NCBI GenBank assembly: GCA_016791285.1
Contig: JAEUMX010000436.1
Location: 1-50,069 of the forward strand
DNA length: 50,069 nt
Origin: Burkholderiales bacterium
Lineage (GTDB): Bacteria > Pseudomonadota > Gammaproteobacteria > Burkholderiales > JAEUMW01
Direction: 5' to 3'
Shown: positions 31,996-41,657 of the stretch, one piece after another
Layout of the letters: every line of letters begins with the position of its first letter
Numbering within the stretch: the stretch's first letter is position 1
The notes under the pieces: generated by a model
What the model was told of the DNA's origin: nothing
Databases searched by the model: none
What the model saw: only the letters and a program-made list of their open reading frames with translations
Made by a program: the position numbers and the translations under genes

Positions 31996-33665
31996 TGCGA
32001 ACGATCCTACCCAGGGCTTCGGCCCTCGCCGCTGTGCTCTGGACCGGATGCGCGCTGGCCGGGCCGGCGGTGGCCGAGACGCAGCAACAGCCGCTCAACA
32101 TCCCTGCGATCGTGATGTTCCTGGTGTTCGTGGCGGCGACGCTGGGCATCACCTACTGGGCCGCCAAGCGCACCAAGACCGCGAGCGATTACTATGCGGC
32201 GGGCGGCGGCATCACGGGCACGCAGAACGGACTGGCGATCGCCGGCGACTACATGTCGGCGGCCACGCTGCTCGGGATCACCGGCCTCGTGTACTCGAAA
32301 GGCTACGACGGCTTCATTTATTGCATCGCTTTCTTCGCGTGCTGGCCGATCATCATGTTCCTGATGGCGGAACGACTGCGCAACCTCGGCAAGTTCACCT
32401 TCGCCGACATTACCTCCTACCGCCTGGATCAGCGGAAGGTACGCACCATGGCGGCGATCGGTTCGCTCGCCGTGGTCGTCTTCTATCTGATCGCGCAGAT
32501 GGTGGGCGCCGGGCAGCTGATCAAGCTCCTGTTCGGGCTTCCTTACTGGCTGGCGGTGGTGGTGGTGGGCGTGATGATGGTGATCTACGTCACGTTTGGC
32601 GGCATGCTCGCGACCACCTGGGTGCAGATCATCAAGGCCTGCCTGCTGCTCGGCGGCGGCACCATCGTGATGCTGCTGGCCATGTCGCAGTTCGGCTTCA
32701 ACTTCGAGGCGCTGGCGCAGAAGGCGGTGTCGCTGCACAAGGACGGCGACAAGATCATGGTTCCCGGCAACATGCTGGCGGACCCGGTCACGGCGGTGTC
32801 GCTGGGGATGGGACTCATGTTCGGCACCGCGGGGCTGCCGCACATCCTGATGCGGTTCTTCACCGTGCCGGATGCCAAGCAGGCGCGCAAGAGCGTGTTC
32901 GTGGCGACCTTCTGCGTGGGCTTCTTCTTCTGCGTCGTGAGCTTGTTGGGGCTGTCGGCAATCGTGATCGTCGGCCAGAACCCGGCCTACTTCGAGGGTG
33001 GCAACATCGCGGGCAAGATGATCGGCGGCACCAACATGCCGGCTTTGCATCTCGCGCACGCCGTCGGCGGGAATCTGCTGCTCGGCTTCCTCGCGGCGGT
33101 CGCTTTCGCCACCATCCTCGCGGTGGTATCGGGTCTGGCGCTCGCCGGCGCCTCGGCGCTGTCGCACGACATCTATGCCAACGCGATCAAGCTGGGCAAG
33201 GTGTCGGAAGCTTCGGAGGTACGGATCTCCAAGATTTCCTCCCTGGGGCTCGGGGTGCTCGCGGTGCTGCTCGGTATTCTGTTCGAGAAGCTCAACATTG
33301 CATTCATGGTCGGCCTGGCCTTCGGCATCGCCGCCTCGTGCAACTTCCCGGTGCTGTTCCTTTCCATGTACTGGAAGGGTCTGACCACCCGGGGCGCGGT
33401 CTGGGGCGGTCTGGTCGGACTGGTCTCGGCCGTCGCCATCGTGGTGTTCTCCAAGGCCGTATGGGTGACAGTGCTAGGCCACGAAAAGCCCCTGTTCCCG
33501 TACGAGCAGCCCGCCGTGTTCTCGATGCCGCTGGCGTTCTTCGTCTGCTGGCTGGTCTCCAAGCTCGACACCAGCGCACAGGCCGCGAAGGAAAAGGCTG
33601 CGTTCGATGATCAGTACGTGCGTGCGCAGACCGGCTTCGGCGCCGCCGGCGCGGCGAGCCACTAG
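31992..33665 (+). CDS. actP: Cation/acetate symporter ActP (sodium:solute symporter family)
   Basis: 557 aa. A cleavable-looking signal ([19 protein letters not shown]) is followed by about 13 hydrophobic segments typical of the SSS family. Markers are [40 protein letters not shown], the middle segment [20 protein letters not shown], and [11 protein letters not shown]. It imports acetate and other short carboxylates with a cation. ATGATG at 31992 overlaps the DUF485 stop. A strong hairpin terminator lies 70 bases after the stop. The regulatory exonuclease/CBS pair is divergent. Confidence 0.93.
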   Translation: MMRTILPRASALAAVLWTGCALAGPAVAETQQQPLNIPAIVMFLVFVAATLGITYWAAKRTKTASDYYAAGGGITGTQNGLAIAGDYMSAATLLGITGLVYSKGYDGFIYCIAFFACWPIIMFLMAERLRNLGKFTFADITSYRLDQRKVRTMAAIGSLAVVVFYLIAQMVGAGQLIKLLFGLPYWLAVVVVGVMMVIYVTFGGMLATTWVQIIKACLLLGGGTIVMLLAMSQFGFNFEALAQKAVSLHKDGDKIMVPGNMLADPVTAVSLGMGLMFGTAGLPHILMRFFTVPDAKQARKSVFVATFCVGFFFCVVSLLGLSAIVIVGQNPAYFEGGNIAGKMIGGTNMPALHLAHAVGGNLLLGFLAAVAFATILAVVSGLALAGASALSHDIYANAIKLGKVSEASEVRISKISSLGLGVLAVLLGILFEKLNIAFMVGLAFGIAASCNFPVLFLSMYWKGLTTRGAVWGGLVGLVSAVAIVVFSKAVWVTVLGHEKPLFPYEQPAVFSMPLAFFVCWLVSKLDTSAQAAKEKAAFDDQYVRAQTGFGAAGAASH

Positions 33666-33736
33666 CGCGAGCGCGCAACGACCGCGCACCGAAGGGCCTG
33701 CGCCGCTGCACTGGCAGGCCGTCGGTCTACCCGTTC

Positions 33737-33762
33737 ACGCCGGCCATGCGCCGGCGTTTTTT
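33737..33762 (+). terminator. Rho-independent terminator after actP
   Basis: A perfect 8-bp stem, ACGCCGGC (33737-33744) with GCCGGCGT (33750-33757), around a 5-base loop, followed by six T (33757-33762). It ends the DUF485-actP operon. Confidence 0.85.
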
Positions 33763-33847
33763 CTTCTCCATTCGTTAACGTCGCCGTCACATATCCCGCC
33801 TACCCTTGAGGTTTCATGCTGTGCGCACCGCCCACAAGGGATTTTGC

Positions 33848-33967
33848 TTGAAGCCGGCTCAATCGTTCGCCGACAGGCTCGGCCAGGGCCGGCGCGCCAC
33901 GTTTTACTTCCGCCGCCTGTCGGGCCTCGTCGCGCGGCGCACGGCGCCGCCGCCCGCGGAGCCCTGA
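33848..33967 (+). CDS. Possible 39-residue ORF just before the LpxH-like gene
   Basis: From TTG 33848 a frame runs KPAQSFADRLGQGRRATFYF and ends PPPAEP-stop at 33967, five bases before the ATG of the phosphoesterase. AAGGGATTTT could serve as a ribosome-binding site. The product would be basic and Arg-rich; no family is recognised. The rest of the 33763-33972 gap holds nothing I can name. May be chance. Confidence 0.15.
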   Translation: MKPAQSFADRLGQGRRATFYFRRLSGLVARRTAPPPAEP

Positions 33968-33972
33968 CGTCC

Positions 33973-34791
33973 ATGACCCGGGTGCGCTCGATCTTCCTCT
34001 CCGACATCCATCTCGGGACGCGCGCGTGCCAGGCGGAACGACTGCTCGAGTTTCTGCGCGAGTACGAGTCCGACCATCTCTTCCTGGTCGGCGGCATCAT
34101 CGACTTCTGGGCGTTGAGCCGCGGCATCTTCTGGACGGCGGCGCAGAACACGGTGGTGCAGAAGATCCTCAAGCGTGCCCGCCACGGAGTGCGCGTCGTG
34201 TTCGTTCCCGGCAACCACGACGAGGCAATCCGCGAGCACGCCGGCATCTCCTTCGGCGACATCCTGGTGGTGCACGAACACGTGCACACGGCGGCAGACG
34301 GCAAACGCTACCTGCTGCTCCACGGCGACGAATTCGATACCGTGACGCGGTACCACCGCTGGCTCGCCGTGCTGGGCGATCGTGTATACGCCTTCGTCGT
34401 GCGACTGAACGTGACGCTGTCGTGGATCCGCCGTTCGCTCGGCGTTCCCGGTTACTGGTCGCTCTCCGGCTATGCGAAGCGCAAGGTGAAGAGCGCCGTG
34501 AGCTTCATCGACGACTTCGAGCAGTCCGTGGTGCGCAACGTGATGGATCGAAGACTCGACGGCGTCATCTGCGGCCACATCCACGTGGCGACCATGCGCG
34601 AGATCGAGGGCGTCGCCTATATCAACTGCGGCGACTGGGTGGACAGCTGCACGGCGATCGTCGAGCACGACGACGGCCGGATGGAGGTCGTGCAGTGGGG
34701 GGTGCGCACCCGCGCGTCGACGCCCGGGAGCGCCGCATTCGACTGCGCCGAAGAGGAGCACACATCCGGGCCGCCGCGCATCGCGGCCTGA
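33973..34791 (+). CDS. LpxH-like metallophosphoesterase (UDP-2,3-diacylglucosamine diphosphatase family)
   Basis: 272 aa. Calcineurin-type motifs: FLSDIHLGT (8-16), VFVPGNHDE (77-84), LLLHGDEFD (113-121) and ICGHIHVATM (198-207). Family members hydrolyse UDP-2,3-diacylglucosamine in lipid A synthesis or related substrates. One key position is altered: the metal-bridging Asp of the GDxxD motif reads Gly here (LVGGIIDFW, residue 41, codon GGC at 34093-34095), where close relatives I know have LVGDIIDGW. This should weaken metal binding, so the protein may be inactive, altered in specificity, or the base may be a sequencing error. Confidence 0.82.
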   Translation: MTRVRSIFLSDIHLGTRACQAERLLEFLREYESDHLFLVGGIIDFWALSRGIFWTAAQNTVVQKILKRARHGVRVVFVPGNHDEAIREHAGISFGDILVVHEHVHTAADGKRYLLLHGDEFDTVTRYHRWLAVLGDRVYAFVVRLNVTLSWIRRSLGVPGYWSLSGYAKRKVKSAVSFIDDFEQSVVRNVMDRRLDGVICGHIHVATMREIEGVAYINCGDWVDSCTAIVEHDDGRMEVVQWGVRTRASTPGSAAFDCAEEEHTSGPPRIAA

Positions 34792-35138
34792 TCCGCCTCC
34801 TCCACGGCCGCGTTCCGCGCGGCATAATAGGCGCGCCGCGTCCGACCGGATTTCGCGATTCCGGCTGACGCTTCCTCGGAGGCGCGATGAAAGCGAAGCA
34901 GAGCAATGCGGTGTTTCAGTGGCGTTGCCGCACCGGGCGCGCTCCTGGGAAGTGCTTTTGACTAAGCGCCTCGGGATTCACGACGCCGATCCAGGCCTCC
35001 TATGCCCTGGGCGTCGCGATGAACGACCCGCTGCGCCTCGAAGGAACCCGGCGTGTATGCATTCGCGCTCGACCTCCTCGACGCCGTTTTTCCGGCTGTG
35101 ACGTGACCGTCGGCAGCGAGCGCTACACTCTCCGCCCC
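34792..35138. other. Intergenic stretch with a possible decayed coding fragment
   Basis: After the LpxH-like gene, an ATG at 34887 with GGAGGCG upstream opens MKAKQSNAVFQWRCRTGRAP but stops after 23 codons. Further on, in another frame, FTTPIQASYALGVAMNDPLR then LEGT is followed one frame over by GVYAFALDLLDAVFPAVT-stop (ending about 35104). The pieces look like a short gene broken by frameshifts, but I recognise no family. Confidence 0.25.
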
Positions 35139-36491
35139 ATGAGACTACTCTTCGCTCTGCTCGCTTTGCTCCTCGCTCGCCCCGCCGTCGCCGCACCTGG
35201 TCTCCTGTCCGGTCCGATGGCGGGGCACGTGACCCTGCGCACCGCCAAGATCTGGCTCCAGGCCGACGGGCCCGGCACGGCGCAGATCGAGCTCTGGCGG
35301 GCGGACGAGCCGCAGGCGAAGCAGCGCTCGGCGGCGGTGGAGCTTCGCGCGAACACCGACTTCGCCACCACGTTCGAACTGGTGGCGCTGGAACCCGGCA
35401 CCCGCTACGAATACCGCATCCTGCTCGATGGCGAGCCCGTGGCGCTCGCGGAGCAGTCGTTCGTCCGCACCCAGCCGCTCTGGCGGGGGCGTGCCGAGCC
35501 GCCGGATCTGCGGGTTTTCCTCGGATCCTGCGCCTACGTGAACGATCCGCCTTACGACCGGCCGGGTCCTTCCTACGGCGGCGACTACTTCATCTTCGGC
35601 ACCATCGCGGCGCAGGCGCGCGCGACGCCGGCCGATCACTTCATGCTGTGGCTCGGCGACAACGTGTACTTCCGTGAAGTCGACTATGAAAGCCCCTGGG
35701 GCATGAGCGACCGCTGGCGCCGGCATCGCGCGCTGCCGGCCTTGCAGCCGCTGCTGGCAGCCACTCCCCACTATGCCATCTGGGACGATCACGACTATGG
35801 ACCCAACGACGCCAATCGCAGCTTCGTGTTCAAAGGGAGCGCTCTCGCGCTCTTCCAACGCTACTGGGCGAATCCGAGCCACGGACTGCCGGGCGTGCCG
35901 GGCGTCTTCACCACGTTCTCCTACCTCGACGCCGACTTCTTCCTGCTCGACGATCGCTGGTACCGCTCGACCGATCGCGCCGTGGACGACGCGGAGCGCA
36001 CGATGCTCGGACGTGCGCAGATCGACTGGCTGAAACAGGCGCTCGCCGCGTCGACCGCGACCTTCAAGTTCGTCGCGAACGGCAGCCAGCTCATGAACGA
36101 CGCGATTCGGTACGAGGGTTGGCACAACTACCCACAGGAGCGCGCCGAGTTCCTGGACTGGCTCACGCGCCAGGGCGTGAAGGGGGTCGTATTCCTCTCC
36201 GGCGATCGTCATCACACCGAACTCCTGCGGCGCGAGCGTGCCGGGAGCTATCCGCTCTACGAGCTCACGTGCTCTCCGCTCACATCAGCTGCGCGCCCCC
36301 ACGACGACGAAAAGGACAATCCGCTGCGCGTGCCGGGCACGGTCGTCATGGGCGCGCGCAATTTCTGCACGCTGGACCTGACCGGCACGCGCGGCGAGCG
36401 CCGGGTCGTGTTTCGCGCGTTCGCGGCCGATGGGCGCGAGCTGTGGGCGCACGAGGTGCGCGCCGACATGCTGCGCGCATCGCCCAGATAG
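35139..36491 (+). CDS. PhoD-like alkaline phosphatase / phosphodiesterase, secreted
   Basis: 450 aa. Signal peptide MRLLFALLALLLARPAVAA. An N-terminal beta-sandwich (about 25-120) precedes the catalytic domain with LRVFLGSCAYVND (Cys metal ligand region), HFMLWLGDNVYFREVDYES, YAIWDDHDYGPND and VVFLSGDRHHTELL. These match the PhoD family, whose members are Ca/Fe-dependent phosphatases exported to the periplasm, often by Tat; the signal here has no twin-arginine, so Sec export is more likely. ATG 35139 is chosen since it begins the signal peptide. A terminator hairpin follows 38 bases after the stop. Confidence 0.88.
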   Translation: MRLLFALLALLLARPAVAAPGLLSGPMAGHVTLRTAKIWLQADGPGTAQIELWRADEPQAKQRSAAVELRANTDFATTFELVALEPGTRYEYRILLDGEPVALAEQSFVRTQPLWRGRAEPPDLRVFLGSCAYVNDPPYDRPGPSYGGDYFIFGTIAAQARATPADHFMLWLGDNVYFREVDYESPWGMSDRWRRHRALPALQPLLAATPHYAIWDDHDYGPNDANRSFVFKGSALALFQRYWANPSHGLPGVPGVFTTFSYLDADFFLLDDRWYRSTDRAVDDAERTMLGRAQIDWLKQALAASTATFKFVANGSQLMNDAIRYEGWHNYPQERAEFLDWLTRQGVKGVVFLSGDRHHTELLRRERAGSYPLYELTCSPLTSAARPHDDEKDNPLRVPGTVVMGARNFCTLDLTGTRGERRVVFRAFAADGRELWAHEVRADMLRASPR

Positions 36492-36528
36492 CTCCTGCGG
36501 GCGATTTCCATCGCCGCTCTTCCGCAAG

Positions 36529-36554
36529 GTGGGTTCTTCATTACCCACGTTTTT
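36529..36554 (+). terminator. Rho-independent terminator after the PhoD-like gene
   Basis: GTGGGT (36529-36534) pairs with ACCCAC (36543-36548) around an 8-base loop and is followed by G and five T (36550-36554). It lies 38 bases after the phosphatase stop. Confidence 0.7.
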
Positions 36555-36697
36555 CATCCGTGCAAACTCCGGCATGATGACGAGCGTGCCGCCGTCGGCG
36601 GTGGAGCGCGATGTCACTCCTGCGCGCATGGGCATTGACGCCTCCGTAGCTGAAATCGCGTGCGGTGGGTGCGCTTTGCATGGCGAGCGCGAGACAC

Positions 36698-36726
36698 TTG
36701 GACTACACTCGAGAGCGAGTCAGTAT
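36698..36726 (+). promoter_or_regulatory. Weak candidate promoter for the GGDEF-EAL gene
   Basis: TTGGAC (36698-36703) and CAGTAT (36721-36726) are separated by 17 bases, the ideal spacing for a sigma-70 promoter. The -10 element matches TATAAT at only three positions. It lies 30 bases before the chosen start codon. Confidence 0.25.
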
Positions 36727-36756
36727 GCAGGCTCCAGCTTGTCGGGCAGATGGACG

Positions 36757-39672
36757 ATGACGGAGTTGCGATCCACCATCCTTCGCGGGCAACTGGCCAT
36801 GATCGATCGCTGGTTCGGTGGTCCGGGCATCCGGCGTGCCGTGGCGGCCTCGTCGCCGTCTGGCGGAGACTCCCACGAGGCCGAGATCGCGGCGGAGCAG
36901 GTCCGGCTGCTCTACCGGCAGCTTCCCACCGCGCTCTTCGCCACCGTCGTCATCGGTTGCCTGGTCGTCTTCGTGCTGTGGGGGGAAGTACCGCGCGCCT
37001 TGCTGCTCGCATGGTCGTTCGCGCTCGGCCTGTTGACGCTCGGCCGCGTCTGGCTCATGCAGCGCTACTTCCTGATCGCTCCGCCGCCGCGCGAAGCCCC
37101 GGCCTGGGGCCATGCGTTCGTGTTCACCGTGGGTCTGTCGGGGGTGCTGTGGGGGGTGGCCGGGGTCTTTCCGTTGCGGGAGCCCAGTCTGCTGCACGAG
37201 ATGTTTCTCGCCTTCATGATCGCAGGTCTGGCCGCCGGCGGCATGACCACGCTGTCATCGTTCCGCGGCGCCTATCTCGCGTTCGTGTTGCCCGCGATCC
37301 TGCCGCTCGCGGTGCGCTTGATGCTCCATCTGTCCGAAGTCTATGTCGTGATGAGCGGCATGCTGCTGCTCTTCGCGCTGCTGATGGCAATCATCTCGCG
37401 CCGACTCCAACTCTCCGTTCTGGAGTCGATGCATCTGCGCTTCGACAACGTGGGACTGCTGAACGAGGTCGCGGCAGCGCGAGACCGGCAGCAGGCCGCG
37501 CTCGACGGGCTCGAGGCGGAGATCAATGAGCGCAAGCGTACCGCGCAGGCCTTGCAGGCCGGCAACGAGGTATATCGGACCCTCGTCGACACGACCGGCA
37601 CCGGCTACCACATCATGGACGCGGAGGGCCGCATCCTCGATGCCAATCGCGAATATGTCAGTCTCACCGGGCACCGCACCCTCGCGCAGATCCAGGGACG
37701 CAAGGTGACCGAGTGGACGGCACCGTACGACATCGCACGCAAGGCGACCGAGCTCGATGAATGTCTCGCGCGCGGTTACGTGCGCAATCTCGAGATCGAC
37801 TACGTCGATACGACAGGCCGCGTCGTGCCGATCGAGGTCAACGCCACGGTGGTCAACATGGAAGGCGAGCGGCGCATCATGGCGCTCTGCCGCGACATCA
37901 GCGCGCGCAAACAGGCAGAGCGGGCACTGCGGCAGGCCTACGAGGAGCTCGAGCGCAAGGTCGGCGAGCGCACGGCGGAGCTCGCGCAAACGAACGACGT
38001 CCTGCAAAGAGAGAAGGAGCTGTTTCGCATAACGCTTGCAAGCATCGGCGATGCGGTCATCACCACCGATGCGGCGCAACGCATCACATACCTCAACAAG
38101 GTTGCCGAAGATCTGACCGGCTGGCTCGAGGCGGAAGCCAGGGAGCGGCCGCTTGCCGAAGTGTTTCGCATCGTGCATGAGGAGACGCGCGAGCCGACTG
38201 AAGATCCCGTCGGCGAGGGCATGCGCGCGAAGGAAAGGATCGGCCCGCGCAACCACACCGTCTTGATCTGCCGGGACGAGCGCGAGATCAGCATCGACAC
38301 CTCGGTCGCGCCCATACTCGACAGCAGCGATGTCACGATCGGCGCCGTGCTCGTCTTTCGCGACGTGACGGCGCAGCGCAAGCTTGCGCAGCAACTCTCG
38401 CATCAGGCCACCCACGACACGCTGACGGAGCTCGTGAACCGCCGCGAATTCGAGCGCCGCCTGACGCATTTGCTGGCCTCGGCGAGCCCTTATGCGCCGC
38501 ACGCGCTGCTCTATCTCGATCTGGATCAGTTCAAGGTCGTGAACGATACCTGTGGCCACGTCGCAGGCGACGACCTGCTGCGACAGATCTCGGCGCTGCT
38601 GCGGACCAAGCTGCGCGCGCGCGATACCCTGGCCCGGCTCGGCGGCGACGAGTTCGGCGTCCTGCTCGAACACTGCGCTGTCCCCGAGGCGAAGCGCATC
38701 GCGAACAACCTGCGCGAACTGGTGCACGGGTTCCGCTTTGCCTGGCAGGACAAGAGCTTTCAGATCGGCGTCAGCATCGGCCTCGTGCCGCTTGTCCACG
38801 CGGGCGAAACGCCGTCCGGGGCAATGAGCGCCGCCGACAGCTCGTGCTATGCGGCGAAGGAAAAAGGACGCAACCGGGTGCACGTATATCAGGCTGACGA
38901 CAGCATGCTCGCGCAGCGCCACGGCGAGATGCGCTGGATGCCGCGCATCCAGCAGGCGCTCGCCGACGAGCGCTTCCGCTTGTACTACCAGCCGATCGTG
39001 CCCATTGCGTCCAGCGCGCTCAGCGGCCACCACGGCGAGATCCTGCTGCGCATGCTGGACGAGGAAGGCCAGATCGTGCCACCGGGCGCCTTTCTCCCGG
39101 CGGCAGAGCGCTACGGGCTGATGCTCGCCATCGACCGCTGGGTGGTCATGAAGACACTCGATGCCCTCTCCGCCGCCACGTCCCGCGAAGGCGACGTCAT
39201 GTTCTCCATCAATGTTTCGGCACAATCGCTCGGTGCCGCCGACTTCCTCGATTTCGTGATCGAACGGATCGAGCATACGGGTGTATCGCCGCATACTCTC
39301 TGCTTCGAGATCACGGAGACTTCCGCCGTATCGGAGCTCGCCCACGTGCTGCACTTCATCGACATCCTGAAGGCGCGCGGCTGCCGTTTCGCGCTCGACG
39401 ATTTCGGCACCGGCGTGTCGTCCTTCAGTTACCTCAAGACCCTGCCGGTGGATTACCTGAAGATCGATGGCGGGTTCATACGCAACCTCGCCACCGACGA
39501 GATCGACCGCGCCATGGTCGAGGCGGTGCATCGCATCGGCCACATCATGGGCCTTCGGACCATCGCGGAGTGGGTGCAGAACGACGCGATTCTCGAGACG
39601 CTGCGGGAGATCGGGGTGGACTACGGCCAAGGCTACGCGTCAGGCGAACCGCAGCCACTCGTGATTCAGTAG
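36757..39672 (+). CDS. Membrane sensor PAS-PAS-GGDEF-EAL cyclic-di-GMP enzyme
   Basis: 971 aa. About five to six membrane helices at about 55-220 form an input domain. Two PAS domains follow (about 265-385, YRTLVDTTGTGYHIMDAEGR; about 420-545, FRITLASIGDAVITTDAAQR), joined by a coiled coil. The GGDEF domain has LARLGGDEFGVLL with an RxxD inhibitory site (RARD) five residues before it, so it should be an active, product-inhibited diguanylate cyclase. The EAL domain reads GEILLRML at the signature (E kept, ILL for ALL) and keeps INVSAQSL, FEITETSA, DDFGTGVSS and KIDGGFIRNL, so phosphodiesterase activity is plausible. ATG 36757 is the chosen start; the open frame extends upstream to 36430. Confidence 0.92.
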   Translation: MTELRSTILRGQLAMIDRWFGGPGIRRAVAASSPSGGDSHEAEIAAEQVRLLYRQLPTALFATVVIGCLVVFVLWGEVPRALLLAWSFALGLLTLGRVWLMQRYFLIAPPPREAPAWGHAFVFTVGLSGVLWGVAGVFPLREPSLLHEMFLAFMIAGLAAGGMTTLSSFRGAYLAFVLPAILPLAVRLMLHLSEVYVVMSGMLLLFALLMAIISRRLQLSVLESMHLRFDNVGLLNEVAAARDRQQAALDGLEAEINERKRTAQALQAGNEVYRTLVDTTGTGYHIMDAEGRILDANREYVSLTGHRTLAQIQGRKVTEWTAPYDIARKATELDECLARGYVRNLEIDYVDTTGRVVPIEVNATVVNMEGERRIMALCRDISARKQAERALRQAYEELERKVGERTAELAQTNDVLQREKELFRITLASIGDAVITTDAAQRITYLNKVAEDLTGWLEAEARERPLAEVFRIVHEETREPTEDPVGEGMRAKERIGPRNHTVLICRDEREISIDTSVAPILDSSDVTIGAVLVFRDVTAQRKLAQQLSHQATHDTLTELVNRREFERRLTHLLASASPYAPHALLYLDLDQFKVVNDTCGHVAGDDLLRQISALLRTKLRARDTLARLGGDEFGVLLEHCAVPEAKRIANNLRELVHGFRFAWQDKSFQIGVSIGLVPLVHAGETPSGAMSAADSSCYAAKEKGRNRVHVYQADDSMLAQRHGEMRWMPRIQQALADERFRLYYQPIVPIASSALSGHHGEILLRMLDEEGQIVPPGAFLPAAERYGLMLAIDRWVVMKTLDALSAATSREGDVMFSINVSAQSLGAADFLDFVIERIEHTGVSPHTLCFEITETSAVSELAHVLHFIDILKARGCRFALDDFGTGVSSFSYLKTLPVDYLKIDGGFIRNLATDEIDRAMVEAVHRIGHIMGLRTIAEWVQNDAILETLREIGVDYGQGYASGEPQPLVIQ

Positions 39673-39801
39673 TGACGATCCCACGACCGGCTGGCCATTT
39701 CCAAGGTCGTCGCGAGGCCAGTACCAACTCTGCAGATACCAACGCTGCCGGCTCCAGGATTTGCGTCGCCTTCTCTTGGGCAGATTCTGTTGATTCCCTC
39801 C

Positions 39802-40419
39802 TCACACGAACGCCTCATCGACAGTTCTGCAAAACACTTGGAAACTCCTGGATCGGCTACGAGGGGAGTGCACGTGCGCACCAATGGCGCGCGCAGCTTC
39901 CAGTTTGGCGAGCCCGCCCTTGAAGTAGCCATGCTCTCGCATGACGCGTTCGAATGCTTCCCACGTACCGCCGACGATGGCGTCGGGGTCGCGCAAGCCC
40001 TGTCGCTTCGGGATACCCGCCGGTACGCGGGGATACGCCGCTCGGACCGCCTCCCAGTCGCCGAAGTACCAGGCTTCGAGCTCTTCGATGGCGATGCGGT
40101 TGACGAGCTGCCACTGAGCAGGGCCTGCAAGGGTTCGCGTGCGCAAGCCTGCACGTGCGGCCATATCTTCCAGCCGCCGCTTTAGCTCCTCGCAGTCGTC
40201 GTCATCGCGATCAACGACGACCATGATGCGCCAGTCCTCTGGCAGCCACGACGCGTAGCCGCGCAATCGTGCTTCGATCTTGCCGAGTAGATCGCTCTTG
40301 CCCTGGAAGGGATGCACTTCAAACGTCCGGCCCTGGGGCAGTAGCCGTGGCAAGAGACCGCGTAAGAAGACCTCCATCGAATGCTCCTCTACCAGCACAA
40401 CCAGATGGGCAGTAGCCAT
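39802..40419 (-). CDS. DUF4276 protein, TOPRIM/OLD-nuclease-like partner of the AAA ATPase
   Basis: 205 aa. It opens with TAHLVVLVEEHSMEVFLRGL, then HPFQGKSDLLGKIEARLRGY and IMVVVDRDDDDCEELKRRL. The early Glu and the later D-x-D cluster fit a TOPRIM-like metal site, as proposed for DUF4276. The middle segment AIEELEAWYFGDWEAVRAAY and the closing GGTWEAFERVM are also typical. ATG 40419 is chosen; a TTG two codons earlier would overlap the upstream stop. It directly follows an AAA ATPase gene. Such pairs parallel OLD, Gabija and PARIS defence, where an ATPase controls a TOPRIM nuclease. A defence role here is inference. Confidence 0.75.
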   Translation of the reverse strand: MATAHLVVLVEEHSMEVFLRGLLPRLLPQGRTFEVHPFQGKSDLLGKIEARLRGYASWLPEDWRIMVVVDRDDDDCEELKRRLEDMAARAGLRTRTLAGPAQWQLVNRIAIEELEAWYFGDWEAVRAAYPRVPAGIPKRQGLRDPDAIVGGTWEAFERVMREHGYFKGGLAKLEAARAIGAHVHSPRSRSRSFQVFCRTVDEAFV

Positions 40420-40421
40420 GC

Positions 40422-41657
40422 TCAACGCTTCCGTTCAGGGCGGGTGGGCGCGCCCTGATTGACCAGCGGGTCGCCTACGCCAAGTTGCCCTTCCATCCAG
40501 AGATGCCCGAGCAATGCACCGTGCTCGACGAACTCGCTCACTCCTGACAGATCAGTAACCCGCTGCGTCTGCGTATAGCCGACCTCATCCCGCCAGAGGA
40601 CGCGCACCTCCTCGGGGCGCAGCCCATTGAGGAAGAATGGCGAATGTGTCGTTACCAGGAGCTGAGTGCGGTCACTGGAGGCGCGGCACTCTTCGGCGAG
40701 CTCGGGCAGCAGCCGCGGATGTAGGAAATTCTCTGGCTCCTCGATGCCGATGAATGGGGGCGGCACTGGGTCGTACAACAGGACTAGGTAGGCCAGCATC
40801 TTGAGTGTGCCGTCGGATGCAAAGCGCGCCAGCACGGGGTGGCTGAACGGTGCGTCCTTGATCTGTAGCAGCAGCCGGCCGTCTGGCATGGTCTCCGCCA
40901 GTACCCGCTCGATACGCGGTACACGTTGGCGCAGGACCTCGAAAATCTGCTCCAGCCGGTCACCGTGCTGCTCGGCTAGGTATTGGATGACATTGGCTAG
41001 GTTGTCGCCAGTCTTGGTTAGCCGCTCCTGCGGCCCGGCTTCAGGTTGGCCGCGTGCACTGTCGGCCGAGAGGTACGAGACATACCAGCCGGTGATGAAG
41101 TCGCGCAGGGCCGCCACACGTGGATGCTCGGCGAACTGGCCGAGCGCATTGACTGCTAGCAGATCAGACGACTTAAGCGGGGTCTCGATTCGCTTGTCCT
41201 GCTCATCCGGCAATTCGCCACTTACAGCCTTGCCCTGGCCTTCGCGATAGTCCAGGAATCGAAACGGCTGACCGCGGCTGCCGCGCTTCCACCGCAGCCA
41301 TTCCTCGACCACTATGGGCGCATTGCCACGCTCCTCGACGGCTAAGTGATAGGTGATCAGCGGATACCCGGCCTCCCGATACTTGATCTCGATCACCACC
41401 GGCCCGTCGCTGCCGCGTGTCTTGAGTTCCTTGGCTCGACCGCGTTTGTCCCACGCGCGGCGCAGGCCTAGCTCGAAACACTCGGCCAGAAACGCAAACA
41501 CGTCAAACACCGTAGACTTGCCACTGCCATTCGGGCCGAGCAATACTGTCAGCGGTGTCAGGTCTCTGAACTCGACCTCGCGCAGCGCCCGAAAGTTTTG
41601 CACCTTGAGGTATGCGATGCGCGCAGGGGCGCGCGGTTTGTTTTCACGTTGCGTCAT
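40422..41657 (-). CDS. AAA-family (AAA_21/AAA_15-type) ATPase, putative defence sensor
   Basis: 411 aa. Walker [15 protein letters not shown] at 39-52, a central helical insertion, the ABC-like [15 protein letters not shown], Walker [14 protein letters not shown], and the switch region [14 protein letters not shown]. It starts with [18 protein letters not shown], the usual SMC/RecF-like opening of standalone ATPases linked to nucleases. The DUF4276 gene follows after two bases. The pair sits alone between core genes, and its bases look less GC-rich than its neighbours', a sign of transfer. Confidence 0.82.
   Translation of the reverse strand: MTQRENKPRAPARIAYLKVQNFRALREVEFRDLTPLTVLLGPNGSGKSTVFDVFAFLAECFELGLRRAWDKRGRAKELKTRGSDGPVVIEIKYREAGYPLITYHLAVEERGNAPIVVEEWLRWKRGSRGQPFRFLDYREGQGKAVSGELPDEQDKRIETPLKSSDLLAVNALGQFAEHPRVAALRDFITGWYVSYLSADSARGQPEAGPQERLTKTGDNLANVIQYLAEQHGDRLEQIFEVLRQRVPRIERVLAETMPDGRLLLQIKDAPFSHPVLARFASDGTLKMLAYLVLLYDPVPPPFIGIEEPENFLHPRLLPELAEECRASSDRTQLLVTTHSPFFLNGLRPEEVRVLWRDEVGYTQTQRVTDLSGVSEFVEHGALLGHLWMEGQLGVGDPLVNQGAPTRPERKR

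Noticed and set aside
36430..36756. Upstream extension of the GGDEF-EAL protein
   Set aside because: The extension overlaps the PhoD-like gene and its terminator hairpin, so it cannot be part of the same natural product; ATG 36757 was chosen.
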